From Ectobius pallidus (Eukaryota; Arthropoda; Insecta; Blattodea; Ectobiidae): 64,000 bases of DNA. Each line of letters starts with the position of its first letter. Position 1 is the first letter of the stretch. The notes under the pieces were generated by a model that was given only the letters and a program-made list of their open reading frames with translations, was not told the origin of the DNA and did no database searches. Positions 11,488 to 23,080 of this stretch are shown here, in pieces. Location: assembly GCA_964059195.1 (NCBI GenBank), contig CAXKWD010000011.1, forward strand, positions 14,606,978 to 14,670,977, written 5' to 3'. The position numbers and the translations under genes were made by a program.

Positions 11488-11700
11488 TCGGCTTGGGTGG
11501 CGCAGTCAGTATCGCGTGGATTTCTGTGCTCATGGTTGCAGGTTCAATTCCGGGCCAGGACGATGGCATTTGTGTTCCTAAATGTGATATGTCCATGGCT
11601 GTAGATTTACGGGACAAAATTCCGACACACCGGCGATGGTCAGAGGCCTAAGTTGCAGTGTACCTCTTCGTTAAATATCCATAGAACAAACCAAAGTATG
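11488..11700 (+). mobile_element. tRNA-derived SINE
   Basis: A tRNA-like head has a box A-like GGCTTGGGTGGCGCAGTC at about 11491 and a box B-like GGTTCAATTCC about 55 bases later. It is followed by a body with AAATGTGATATGTCCATGG. The head has no convincing acceptor stem, which argues against a functional tRNA. The 3' end and target duplication are not clear. The copy at about 61672 has a related head. Confidence 0.7.
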
Positions 11701-12892
11701 GCAAGAAATAGGTTATGTAGTATTAATTTTATTAATACGGTAACATTATTTTCAAATAGACAAAATAATTCAGAATATTAATTTAATTAATTAATTATTA
11801 ACTTGATCATTTACTTGAAATAATTTCTCTATTTCTTTACTTGTGTTATTTTTATAAACCTATACCAGTTGTCGCAGAACTACAGCATTAGGTAAATATC
11901 ACAGTGATTCATCAACTTATTAATTTCACATCTTATATTAATTTGGATTTTAAAAAATAAAACTAACGGATAGTTTGTATTAATAATATTCTCACTACAA
12001 CTTAAATTTAACAGTAAATTGTCAGTAGTATAGCTAAGGTCTTATTTAATATAAAATTACTGCGATGTAAATTGATAAACAAATAATAATTGGTTGATTA
12101 TGTAAGACTTTAAAATAGATTAGCGTACATCACAAAAAACACTATGTCATAACTCCTCGACATTGTTACTGTCCTTGACAGAATTGTTACTACGACTTTT
12201 TCAACAATGTCGACTCTATCTCCTTTGTGGACGTCTCTTTCTGGAGTCTCTCAGAGCGTCTCTCACATTTTCTCTAATCTTCGATTGTAACACTCTCCAA
12301 TCGCTTGGCACAACATAGTACTTTCTGATAGTTGTGGAATAAATTTTATTTTCATGGCATCCCGTAGATCGAAAAAAAAAAAGAATATTTTGAAAGATCA
12401 TATTTCAAACAATATTTAGATAACTTAATACCTGCCAGCATTCTCGACGTTCTTGTTATGATCAAGGTTGATAAATATATTGCAGCTTGCAAGAAGCATG
12501 GCCAGAGGCTATGACGTATTGAAAGAGCGTTTTACACAGCTTTTTCTTCCGTCTCCTCTGCCTGGCATTCTAGTCCCCCACATTAATGAAATTACGCCCC
12601 TGCAGTTTACCCCTTTTGATCGATTAGTTCTTAATGGTTTTACCAATAAAATAGGTGGTCTCTAAAAAAGGGTTTCTCTTTAAGGATACCTACATGCTTG
12701 AGGTCTCCTCTACAACGCTTGGCCAGATGCAAGCTGGCCAATACATTTTCAACACTTAGATTCAAATGTGTATTACTGTATTGGTCATGTAAATTTACAA
12801 TATTCGGAACATTCAGGATATTACTGCTATGATACTGCATCTCCTTACAGCAGCACGTTGGGTCCAGACGATCCCGGGAGAAAAGTATAATA
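11701..12892. other. Unannotated AT-rich stretch
   Basis: Chance frames at 12216-12401 (-), 12468-12665 (+) and 12640-12840 (-) show no recognisable domain. Confidence 0.4.
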
Positions 12893-13341
12893 GGGGAAGA
12901 CCGTGTAATTTGGACCGCTTAACTTCAGACGACATAAAGTCATTGACTGTACTGAAAATTCTCAAAATCATTTATATATGTATATTGGTATACTATATAT
13001 CGAGTATTTTAGCGAAAATAAATTGCAAGAATAATAAAAGAAATTGTTTAAAAATGTTTATAGCAAATTTTGTTTCCGTGTAATTTGGACTGGTGTCGTG
13101 TAATTTGGACCAGGAAGGTGTGTAATTTGGTCTGGTACACACAAACACTTAAAATATATGTTATGCTATTTATTAATTGTATTTCTAACAATATACTTAA
13201 ATACTATCTCATCTAGTCACTTTTCACTTATCTACTAGGTAACTTTTCACATATAGAAGAAGAACAACAACAACAACAATGATAATAGCAATAGTAAAAA
13301 TAATAATGATGATGGTGATGATAATGATTAAAATGATAATG

Positions 13342-13390
<49 letters not shown>

Positions 13391-14044
13391 CTAGAATAAT
13401 TCTAATAATAATCATCATGTTCACACACATTGATAGTGGTAGTGAGAATGATAACAATAATATTAATAATAATGGTAATGGTATTGATAATACAATTAAT
13501 ATTATAATTAATAATAATATTAATAGTAATAATAATAATGTAAATTAAGTTGATGGTAATGTTAATATTAATTAAGTTTATTTCACTAAGTATTTCTTTT
13601 TATTATCAGTTAATATACGTTCCTGGCATCTTCTACAGCGGTCCAAAATACACATTCAAAAGCAGTCCAAATTACACGCCGTGTAAATATTACGTTAAAA
13701 AATTAATATTATAAAAACTACTATACATGAAATAATTATATTGTAGCTGAACACACCTTGGTATCCCTTGCAACACTTGTATGCGAAAGTTCTCTTCAGA
13801 AACCAATATCCACTTCTCAATACTATATTTCACAATGAAACCAGATTACAGGAATGTGGACAATAACCTTCTTTTCTTCTTCCCCCCTCGACCGAGGGTG
13901 TTAGAGTAATGACCTTTCTGGGGGTAAAGCTATCCTTGGCGGTCTTTCAAATGTGGTAAAAAAACAGGGGCTGACCAAACTTGCAAATATCATAATTCAG
14001 GGCAGTCCAAAATACACACTGGTCCAAATTACACGGACGTCCCC
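12893..14044. mobile_element. DNA transposon with eight ordered subterminal repeats
   Basis: The terminal inverted repeats are 12893-12916 (GGGGAAGACCGTGTAATT...) and 14021-14044, matching at 22 of 24 positions, with TA on both outer sides. The motif GTGTAATTTGGACC or close variants occurs four times forward in the left part (12903, 13078, 13098, 13120) and four times reversed in the right part (13640, 13664, 14004, 14021). Such mirrored arrays are usually transposase binding sites. The interior has an (AAT)n microsatellite and no transposase frame, so this is probably a non-autonomous copy. The superfamily is unassigned; TA flanks would fit Tc1/mariner. Confidence 0.75.
13299..13545. repeat. 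AAT/ATG-rich microsatellite region
   Basis: Imperfect ATG and AAT trinucleotides lie inside the 12893-14044 element. They generate poly-Ile frames on both strands that are not genes. Confidence 0.95.
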
Positions 14045-14305
14045 TAATCGTATTATTGCAGATAGAGCTTTCGAAACATTTACACGAGGTGAAAATATAA
14101 TTCACAAACGAATTTAACATTTATGACTGTTCCTTGTCCCCTTTAAATCACAATGTCTTCAGTGGTGACCAAAAATCACAATAATTAACTTGAATTTAAA
14201 AGTATTAAGTTTTTGCTCCACAATACTATAATACCCTTATTATGTAACGTTACCGAACCGTAATGACATCCATTAAATTACAGGTTTTCATTGTATCACT
14301 GGTGT

Positions 14306-14614
14306 AAAAAAGTAAAGTGATCCCCATACAGGCCTTGGAGGCCCAGAGGGTTCCAGGAGGTTGAGGTTCCCATATTTTGGACATTCGGCACGTGAAGGTG
14401 GTAAGGTTGTCAGCCTTACGCACCGTCCGCCTTTACCCACAGGATTGCTCCTGGTACTCATTTCTGTTAGAGGCTGAGTCGACCCCAGGGCCATAGTGCC
14501 ACCAGAAGGATTAGGCCAATTGAAAAACTCCAAAGATCTCATCGGGAATCGAACTCGCGGTCATCCGGTTTGTAGCGCAGCGCCTCAACCACTACGCTGC
14601 GGCGTACCCCATAA
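14306..14614 (-). mobile_element. Complete tRNA-derived SINE with 9-bp target duplication
   Basis: Read on the minus strand it begins at 14614 with a tRNA-like head: box A-like GCGTAGTGGTTGAGGCG and box B-like GAGTTCGATTCCC. The body contains GGGGTCGACTCAGCCTC and the 3' end contains ACCTCCTGGAACCCTCTGGG followed by GGCCTGTATGGGGATCACTT. Direct repeats CACTGGTGT at 14297-14305 and 14615-14623 define the insertion. Truncated relatives occur at about 37718-37795 and 46970-47175. Overlapping 80-84-residue frames are SINE sequence. Confidence 0.9.
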
Positions 14615-15117
14615 CACTGGTGTGGTATCAATTAATATCGAACCCGGAACAATTTTTCAAGCTTTAAATGCAGAAAATAAACACTCTGTATTTAAAATAA
14701 ATTTGATTCAGTTCGAATTAATTTTAATATTATACTAAATTGAGTTCATTCTCTTCATTTTAAAAGTTCGTTGATATGACTTAAAGGCCAAAAGCAGCTT
14801 CGAGTTACCTGTACGCAATCACCTGCCATCTATCGCAGAAGACAAGAACTTGCTAACAGCTGATTGCTGAGGTCAGACATCTCCGCTTATTTGATGAATC
14901 TATAACCTGAAAAATTAAAACTATGTATTATGGCCGAACACAGACAGTCTTATGCAACTTGCCTATAATGGAAAATAAGATACTTGTATGAAAATTATCA
15001 AACTTGCTTCGTTCTTTCCCTAAACGTACTTCTGTCTTCATGAATGCCATTATAGGTTCGTTGCATAATGCAGTGTTATAATATGGACGAATAATGATAA
15101 AAAAAAAGCTACTGTAA

Positions 15118-15605
15118 ATATAGATATATACGTATGCATTTATGAACCACAAATTATTGTCTATGTTGGACATTACATGGAAATATTATAGGAGAAAAAT
15201 TCCTCCGACACTGGGATTTGAACCCAGGACATTTGGCTATCCGTGCCAATGCTCTACCAACTGAGGTAAGCCAGAGTTCACTTCCCAGTTGGAACCTCTG
15301 TCCTATGACTAATTGCCCTTAATGGTCTACCTCACTGACAGGCAAGTCATGTCATATGCAGTACTGTAAGGCAGACTAATTAGTGAATTTTGTGACCACT
15401 GGTATTGTGCAGTAACATTCAAGATAGATATATGCATATGCATTCATGAAGTACGTACCGATTATTGTCTCTGTTAGACATTACATGATAATATTATAGA
15501 AGAAAAATTCCTCCGACATTCCTCAGTTGGTAGAGCATTGGTACGGATACCCAGAGGTCCTGGGTTCAAATCCCAGTGTCTAAGGAATTTTTCTCCTATA
15601 ATATT
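15118..15605. mobile_element. Two tRNA-derived repeat units facing each other
   Basis: Two similar leaders about 304 bp apart (about 15118-15215 and 15422-15520) share GACATTACATG and AGAAAAATTCCTCCGACA. The first is followed by a minus-strand tRNA-like sequence (box B-like GGGTTCAAATCCCAG read on that strand, about 15218-15266). The second is followed by a plus-strand version (GTTGGTAGAGCATTGG ... GGTTCAAATCCCAG, about 15527-15580) and an inverted copy of the leader (about 15582-15606). Both tRNA-like parts have box A and box B, but I did not find a full acceptor stem. A SINE that underwent inversion or tandem insertion is the likely explanation. Confidence 0.65.
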
Positions 15606-16426
15606 ATGGTGTAAATAGTTACGTATTCATACGAAATATGTAAATAGAAATTCTCGGAACCTTCAAACTGCTGAACTTCAGATATGTATAACATTTCCCA
15701 ATGAGCAAAATATTTCTAGTTTTTACTTAATACCCCATTGTAACATCTCCTTCGAGGGAAGTACTACATCATCATATAACCTATAACCTAAGCATGGCTT
15801 ATGTGAACTATCCATTTTATAACAATCGCCTGTCGTTATTGGGTTATAATAAAACTTACATGCATATATATTGTCCTCACTCATACATACATACATACAT
15901 AGCCTACTAAATTATTTTAAAAAGATGAAAATTGCCAGATGAATGTTGGTTACACTTAGAATATCATAGGTAATAGAACAAGAGGTTCGGATATTTGATA
16001 ATATTTAGAGAATACTCACCCAACTTTAGGCATGTAGTGATTAATAATTATTAAGGCCACGAAAATGAATTAAACACCTCTTATATTTGTGTCATTGTGA
16101 TAGAGATAGCCAATGGCGGGTCAATCGATATGTTACAATATATCGATTGTTTTGCCATCGACAAAAATCGCGCTCGGTGCTGCTTTCTTTAGCTGTTTGC
16201 CTCCGTGGTAGTAAAGTGTTATTAATATTGAATTTATCGATGTTTATGATACAGGATTTAAAATGCGTGTTTACCACACATATAATTATACATTATTTTC
16301 ATCTCCTTTTGCTCATAAGCAGCTTATATATACGAAATTGCTTTGTTTAGTGATAGTTTTTTTTTATCGAAGAACCTACAGGTATGGAGATGTTATAGTG
16401 TTCAGTTCTTATGGATTTATTGAAAC
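15606..16426. other. Unannotated AT-rich stretch
   Basis: Frames at 16087-16350 (+) and 16092-16277 (-) overlap on opposite strands and carry no domain I recognise. Confidence 0.4.
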
Positions 16427-16437
16427 CAATGGCGTGT

Positions 16438-17240
16438 TTTTTTTAGCAAAACAAAAATAATGTCAAATAGAATTACCACACCCATCACAGTCCAAGGTAC
16501 AGAGATAGAAAGTGTGGACGAGTACATCTACCTAGGGCAAACTGTCTCACTCAATCAAGGAACGGAGAAAGAAATACATAGGAGGATAACACAGTCCTGG
16601 AAAGCCTTCTAGTCATTGAAATACGTCCTACTCAACAACTCCATAAGCCGGAAGCTCAGACTAGAGGTCCTCAACTCTTGCATCTTCCCAGTTCTAACAT
16701 ATGGCTGCCAAACCTGGGCCCTCAGAGAGCGACAAAAAACAAGTATCGAAACATGCGAACGAAAAATGGAGAGAAAGATAATTGGCATCACACTGAAAGA
16801 CAGAGTCTCCAACAAGGCATTGCAGAAAATCACAGCTTCAAAGAGCATCGCACAACAAGCCCTCAGGACAAAGTGGAAGTGGGGAGGTCACATAGCAAGA
16901 CAGCAGCAAGGCAGATGGGCGCAAGAAATCACTATGTGGGACCCTTACATAGGCATGAGAACACCAGGCAGGCCGAGGAGAAGGTGGGCAGACACCTTCC
17001 AACAAAAACTGGGTGTGAACTGGTCGACCATCGCTCGCAACAGAAAAGAGTGGAGGCAGCAAGTGAACAACCTTATACCAAACTAAAGGAACAAACTTTA
17101 AGAACTGCAAAGTGACTGTACAAAGCACCGTTCGTGTGAAATAGCTCACCACACGAACTTTACCTACCCGAGCTTCCCCTCTTGTAGGAGGCCCTAGCCC
17201 TTCATGGGACATAGAGGCTAAATTCATTCATTCATTCATT
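16438..17240 (+). mobile_element. 5'-truncated RTE-type LINE with 11-bp target duplication
   Basis: Only the 3' end of the element is present. Exact direct repeats CAATGGCGTGT at 16427-16437 and 17241-17251 bound it. It ends in a (TTCA)n tail (about 17223-17240), a typical RTE feature. The 5' truncation comes from incomplete target-primed reverse transcription. The coding part is described in the next entry. Confidence 0.93.
16445..17086 (+). pseudogene. RTE reverse transcriptase C-terminal region, one in-frame stop
   Basis: The frame from 16445 reads SKTKIM, then VDEYIYLGQTVS, an in-frame TAG at 16610-16612, then VLTYGCQTWAL, RKMERKIIGI, KWKWGGHIAR, RWAQEITMWDP and TPGRPRRRW. These are landmarks of the reverse transcriptase thumb and the region after it in RTE-clade LINEs. 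The catalytic palm (YADD) and the endonuclease are missing, so no activity is possible. Apart from the stop the frame is intact to its TAA/TAG end near 17086, which suggests a moderately young copy. Confidence 0.9.
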
Positions 17241-17251
17241 CAATGGCGTGT

Positions 17252-20225
17252 AGATGCCATAAAACTAGGATGGGTCGATACAAGATTTTCTCGATACTCG
17301 ATACCGATACATGAATTTTTCCTCGATACTCGATACCTTCAACATTTCCAGTTTCAATAAATAGGTACATTAAAAATTAAAATTTGAGAGAACTGTGTAA
17401 TACCAACTAAATTAATTAAGTCTGCATATTTAATGAGACAAAATTTAATATCATCAGTAGCCTATAATTATTTTTAAACTCTACATTAAAACTAAAATTA
17501 GTTTTTAAACAGTCCACTTACAAGTTTTTGTTAAAAAATACTAGCATTCTTACTTAATTGCAGAATTCCAAAGTATCGAAAAGTATCGAGCTAGTTTTCT
17601 GAAGTATACATTGTTATACTCGATTGGTCACTGATTCATGACCTAAGTAATCAGTATAAATAAACTGTTCACTATTGACGTCATTCTGGTGGAAGACTAG
17701 TAAACCGTGTTTGACTTGTTTGCTTCTTACTTTAACGCATCAGTAACTTTTAATCCAGTTAAAATCCATAAATTTAGTCGAGACATAATCACGTTAACCG
17801 AGTTAATTTAGCAATGTTTTTGTTACATCGAGTTAAACTTCCTTTAAAACAATAACCGATGGGGTGAGGCTACACCTGCGTTTTTAGTAGGGTGTCTTCA
17901 ACGTACGTAATTCTTTATTTTGTTACAGAAGGCCGTCATTAACAAGAGTTTACTTTTAAGTTGTTTACAAGTACAAGAGAAATGGGGCGTGAAATTAGAC
18001 TTCGTTTTGGATAAAACCCCAAGGGTTTCCGAGCCTGTAGTAAAGCCACAGCTGTTTCAGAACACTTCTCATCTATACCGTGTTCGCGGACCTAACCACA
18101 GTTTTCCTAAAGCCCAGACTTTACAATGTTATTTGTGAAAGTCGAAATGGAAACAGTACGCTAAACTAAAAACTACATTTCCCGAATTATCTTCTGAAAA
18201 TGTCTGTGTTAAAAGGTTTGTTTGTTTTCTTCTTCTAAATATTCCAGTGTCCACCTATCTTTCAATATGCGGTGTTGCATAGAAGGCACCTTTACGTGAT
18301 CTCGAACTCTATCTTTTTTTCTCTATTTCTCTTCCTCTCACTTTCTTTACTCTCCTTTTCTACTCAAGAAGTGGATATTTTTCAAATTATAGTTTATTAA
18401 ATACAGATACAAATGCAATATAAGTTGTAATATTTTCTAGCTTCAGGTTATAAAAATGAAATAGCAAAATGTTGTAGGGAGTTCAATTCGAAAATCTTCG
18501 TTATATAAAAAATATAGAGGCCTAATTCAAAATCTAAAAGAGAGCTAAAACCACACACATAAATACACACAAAATCAAGCAAAAGAAACTTTAACAAAAA
18601 CACTAGATAAAATGTATACACTCATAACTGTTAGTTTTTAATTACAAAATTAGAAAAGGATATATTGTATAATTTATAAATATTATTATGAGGATATACA
18701 GGATAATTATATTTTCAATTGCTATTCAGTTTGAGTATTTTGTTAAATATCGTGGTGTTAAGTAATTTTAGGTCAAGATATATTTTTATAAAATCATTAT
18801 AGAATTTTTTTTTACCGAAACTGCAATTATGCGTTACCTATTTGGCTTCAGTATTGAATTTCACTTCAAAGAGGGCATGAAATCATGTTGGTGTTTAATT
18901 ATATGAAAGAGAACACTCAATATACATGCACACGCAACATCCATACACACTTTCAGAAAATTAATAATAATAATAACAACAACAACAACAATCAAAATGT
19001 AAGACGACCAAGGGGCAATTACATGGTCAAAACTATGGTTTGAAATTGTATAACATGTTTATTGCTGAGCACCCGGAATATATAAACTACAATCTCAAAC
19101 ATTTTAAGAGGAAAAAAAATATATATATATAATATTAATAGCACAACTTTAATTTTGTTTTTCAATGTTTGAGCCCAATTTATTTCTATATTTTTTTTCT
19201 GTTTTTTTTGTAATCTCTATATAAACTACTGGTTAATGATGCAAAATTATTTTATATACATTGTACTCATGCATATATAATTTTCGTTTGTAGTATTCTG
19301 TGCATTGATACATAATTAGATTTACATTAATATATTATACACCTAAACATGAGCTTTGCTCATCTAGGGGCATAGGCCTACCTTACATTTTTTATGCTAA
19401 ATAAGAATTAGTATTTTCTGTTGGTTTTGGTTTTTACCTGTAAAAATGTTGAATTAATATAAATAATAAAAATAATAAAATGGTAGACCTATAATGAAAA
19501 AATTAAGACATAAAAATAATAATAATAATAATGTCTTATTTTTGTTTGGTAGATCTTAGTATATGATATTAAGTACAAGAATATTTTGACTATCCTGCTC
19601 AGTGGAAAAGAGGTTGTAGGTCTCAACTTTGAGTGAGTCAAACTACATTTGTTATATTTTGTTGAGTTTGAATTTGTTCACAACGAGGTTTGAATACTCC
19701 GTTGTTTAAATGCTATATTAGGAGTGCAACATCATCTGCATAGAACATTTATAAAGCTTACTTTATGCACTATTGGCACATGTGAACGTATGAAATGCAC
19801 ACAACAGTGCAATCAAACTAACTGGTGAGTGCTTCGACTCCTCGGCGAGTTGTGTGTTGCGAGTCATTTGGTCGCATGTGAAACGGAACAACGGTTCCGT
19901 CCACAAGCCCTGTGTGGAGTTGTTCACTGATGCTGTGAACCGAAGAGTTGAATATTCTTTCATTCTACAGATGGATCGTCTCTTCTCTGTTTTAACGTAC
20001 ATCCCTAGGAAATTCCGATTTCGGCCCAACACTGAAAGCTGTTAAAGAAAGAAGCTAACATTTTATTTTGAGTAATTACGCCGCATGTCTTTATATTTCA
20101 TTACGAAATTTCAAAAAGTTCACAAAGTACGACGACTACTATGATTATCACGATGAAGATCATAATCTAGTTGGCTCATTAGCTGAGGTTTCGATAGTTA
20201 ATTAGTTTCTTGAGCTTCCAGTGCG
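17252..20225. other. Long unannotated stretch
   Basis: The motif TCGATACTCGATACC occurs twice near 17293-17340 and an inverted version appears near 17574-17595, which may be a worn inverted-repeat element. A 72-residue frame at 17920-18138 follows a TTTGTTACAG acceptor-like sequence but has no recognisable domain. Two opposite-strand frames near 19763-20045 are equally unsupported. The rest is AT-rich with short (AAT)n tracts (19509-19531). Confidence 0.4.
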
Positions 20226-20310
20226 GTGAATAGATTTAATGGAGTAATTCTGGGAAGATGATGGTAGCAGAGCTAACCTGCCGAAATCTCGGACCAATTA
20301 AATCCATTCA
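20226..20310. repeat. Short inverted repeat
   Basis: GGTGAATAGATTTAAT near 20226 pairs with ATTAAATCCATTCACC near 20295, with a single mismatch. The loop is about 54 bases. No further element structure is seen. Confidence 0.5.
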
Positions 20311-21039
20311 CCCGAATTTAAGTCATACAAACTCTCATTAAGGGCTCTCAAAGTTCAACTATAAGTAATATTAAAGATTATGGTTATTAATTAATCCAAT
20401 GTACTCTGTATCTCAATATAAGGACTTATAAAGCTTGGTAGTTTGTTGTATGTATTATGTTACTAACAAGACTTATTCACACAATTAGTGTATACTCAGA
20501 AACATTGGAGTAAATAGTGACTAAGAAAAAAATAAAAAGTGCAAAAATCTCAACTTCTAGAAAAAGAGGGTTAGCACTATCTTCCGCCGACCTCTTCAAT
20601 TCAAATATGAACAGCATACAAACATCATGTCATACAATGAGATATGTGATGTTTTAAATGCTACAACACTTAACTTTTATGATGCTCAATTTTTAAAATT
20701 ATTTAAGCAATCATCAAGTGAAATCATCAGTGGGATCTAAGTTTTAAATCAATAGAGAGAATTGCCGTAGAATAACTAGTTTTTATCGATTACAGTCTTA
20801 ATGCAAGTATAAAAATTCTCACAATTTTACGTAGCTTTACTCTATAAATATTACATTTCTCCTTTTACACAGTTTTTCAACGAACGGATTTATACGTCAG
20901 AAGTAGTGAAAAGGTTAAAATGAATATGTCCAATATTACAAATTTAATATGTACCGTATACCAGAACTTTTGATTGGAACGAGTTCAAGGACTCAATGAT
21001 TTGAACGAATTAAATGGCTTAAATAAATTCTTAAACAAG

Positions 21040-21059
21040 TTTTTTTTTTTCTATTGCAG
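21040..21059 (+). promoter_or_regulatory. Splice acceptor of the FN3 exon
   Basis: A polypyrimidine tract (T10 then CTATTG) leads directly to CAG. No AG occurs within the tract, so the position of the acceptor is unambiguous. Confidence 0.85.
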
Positions 21060-21247
21060 TGCCGGATGGGAAGCCAATCATCACGACAGCCCACAACACT
21101 AGCGCGACTTCACTCCACATCAGCTGGAAGCCACCACATAGGGACACTATCCATGGAGAGTTCCTTGGGTATCGCATCGAGTATCGACCAAGGGACCGTG
21201 GACCGGAAGCCGTCAAGGAAATCTATATACGCGATTCCAACGTAGAT
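21060..21247 (+). CDS. Internal exon encoding the N-terminal half of a fibronectin type III domain
   Basis: A strong acceptor precedes the exon: a run of ten T, then CTATTGCAG ending at 21059. A consensus donor GTAAGT begins at 21248. The reading frame enters in phase 1 (the first codon is split, probably giving Val) and leaves in phase 0, so the 188-base exon encodes about 62 residues. The protein starts VPDGKPIITTAHNTSATSLH and contains ISWKPP, with the conserved Trp of FN3 strand B, and GEFLGYRIEYRPRD, with the Tyr of strand C, and ends KEIYIRDSNVD. The second half of the FN3 fold must lie on a later exon that I cannot find in this window. FN3 domains of this kind occur in insect receptor tyrosine phosphatases (a Ptp99A-like protein is my first guess) and in Ig/FN3 adhesion proteins such as sidekick or contactin. 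The exact gene cannot be fixed from one half-domain. Expected role: extracellular part of a membrane receptor involved in cell contact or axon guidance. Confidence 0.87.
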
Positions 21248-21253
21248 GTAAGT
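21248..21253 (+). promoter_or_regulatory. Splice donor of the FN3 exon
   Basis: GTAAGT is a perfect match to the donor consensus. In the reading frame of the exon, translation would otherwise stop four codons later, which supports splicing here. Confidence 0.85.
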
Positions 21254-23080
21254 ACCTGAATATTACAGTTTTAAGTTGTAAGTAGTCAGGCTGGATATAT
21301 TTCTGGAAACAAATCCTTAATTTTGAAGAAAATTTGTTGTACAATTTAAATCTAATTGCCTTTTTAATATCTAGAAGCCATAGTGAAATGCAAGGACGTA
21401 ACACTGAGGATTGTTGAGGTATAAAGCACATCTTGGAGATTACAGTAACATTTTGGCGTAATCCTTGGTACTCTTAAGACCTGGTAATTTGTGTTTGTTA
21501 GAATCGTGTATTTCCTGATTTCGGACCTAGGAATGAAAGGATACACCAAAAAAAAATATTAAAACGTGTTTTCATAATTCAAATTGCTTACACTAAACTA
21601 AGTATTTCCAATTAGTTTCATTCCCCCAGTGTGCGGTGGTATTACTGTACTGAAGAAAAGAACGCTGAATGTTCGGTTTCTTCTTTGCATTCTATTGAGA
21701 ACTAACAGCCTATTATTTCCACAATGCGAGCTTTCACCCCATGTCCTTGTCCACCATGTCGTATGCTTATGTTATTCATTATTATTCATCCGCAGTGATG
21801 ATGTTATAACAATTCTACGACAACCAAATAAATTAATTTGAGCATATTTCGTATTCAGAAAAAGAGCTTAAACAGCCCAGTCAGAACGTTTCTTAATTGA
21901 ATCGGTAATTTGAAAAAAATGAAAAAGTCCACTTTTTTGCAAAAAATTAGTTGAAATATACTTTTCTTTCTCAGTTTTGGATCTATAATTAGCGCCTGAA
22001 TCCACCCAGCAACTTCTCCGGCTTAGGTGTACTGCGTGTAGCATAAACACGCTCACCAGGCGCCGTTACGAAGTAGATCAATGTTCCAGTTAACAGCTAA
22101 AATATCTAATTTTTTTAGAATATATATTTGGAATATCATTGTTTTTCGTGATATATAACAATGTTTTACATATTTCAGTCGGTAGATATGAAAGCATATG
22201 CTAAGGTAATGTCCGTAAAAAACATTTTAAACAAACCGTTTATTTTAAGCTGTAAAATGGTATATGACATGTTGTGCCATCTACTAACTAAAGAAAGAAC
22301 TAAAAGAAAAATACCGTTTTTATAGCACTTGTAGTTTGAATTTCAAAATGAAACTTGGGGATAATCTTCCCAATGATATGATGTACTTAAAAATAAAGAA
22401 TAAAATGTTTGTGATATTTTCATGATTTCTGCCACCATCTCCCCTTAAGTAATAAATAAATAGTCCAGAGCAGATCTTAAATCTTTTGGGGATGCGAGGT
22501 CTATTGTTCACTCAATACAAGGGACTGGGCACCACTAATTTCATGCTAGAAAATTCAAGGCCTTCATCCATACAGTTCCTGGAGACAAGTAAATTTCAAA
22601 CCTGCTTCATGCAAAGAGTCTTGAGTACGGCTTTCGAGCCAGGATAAAATTTCCCTCCATAATATGGTTTAATATGGTTGAGATATAACTGAAAATCTGT
22701 GATAAAGCCAATTTATGTTGGTTTTCCTATCTCAGTTAAAGAAAATTTAGCCTTTTTAAAAAGTCGTTTCCTTCGCAATGAGTAACGCAGTTCACTTCTG
22801 TCTCTGATGTGAATATACTGTAATTATTCCGTACGTGCTTCACACATCTGTCCCTTGCTGTTGTTTCTCACGAACGTTCATACATAATTATTGTATAATA
22901 CATGGTCACGTCGACGTTCATTACCACACTTCCCACTCAAATAATATACAGACTGTGTTCCCGTTTTCATTGTTATTATCATTATCATTCTCACTGTAAA
23001 TTATCACATCAGAATTCCTTTCCCACCATAAAGCTAAAATGTTTTCAAGTCTCTGACGTTTTCTTATTTAAGATGCTCAT
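21254..23080. other. Probable intron of the FN3 gene
   Basis: The sequence is AT-rich without recognised exons. Frames on both strands (for example 21213-21431, 21629-21841 and 22320-22511) have no recognisable domains. Confidence 0.45.

Noticed and set aside
13224..13548. Poly-Ile frames on both strands
   Set aside because: They are translations of an AAT/ATG microsatellite.
15218..15580. Functional tRNA genes
   Set aside because: Box A and box B are present, but I could not pair an acceptor stem, and the sequences are embedded in repeated leaders, as in SINEs.
16678..17227. 145- and 129-residue frames overlapping the RTE element
   Set aside because: They are in other frames or on the other strand of the RTE coding region.
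17920..18138. Exon after a TTTGTTACAG acceptor-like site
   Set aside because: The 72-residue frame has no recognisable domain and no donor or clear gene context.
21031..21245. Alternative frames over the FN3 exon
   Set aside because: Only the frame starting at 21059/21060 gives FN3 landmark residues and fits both splice sites.
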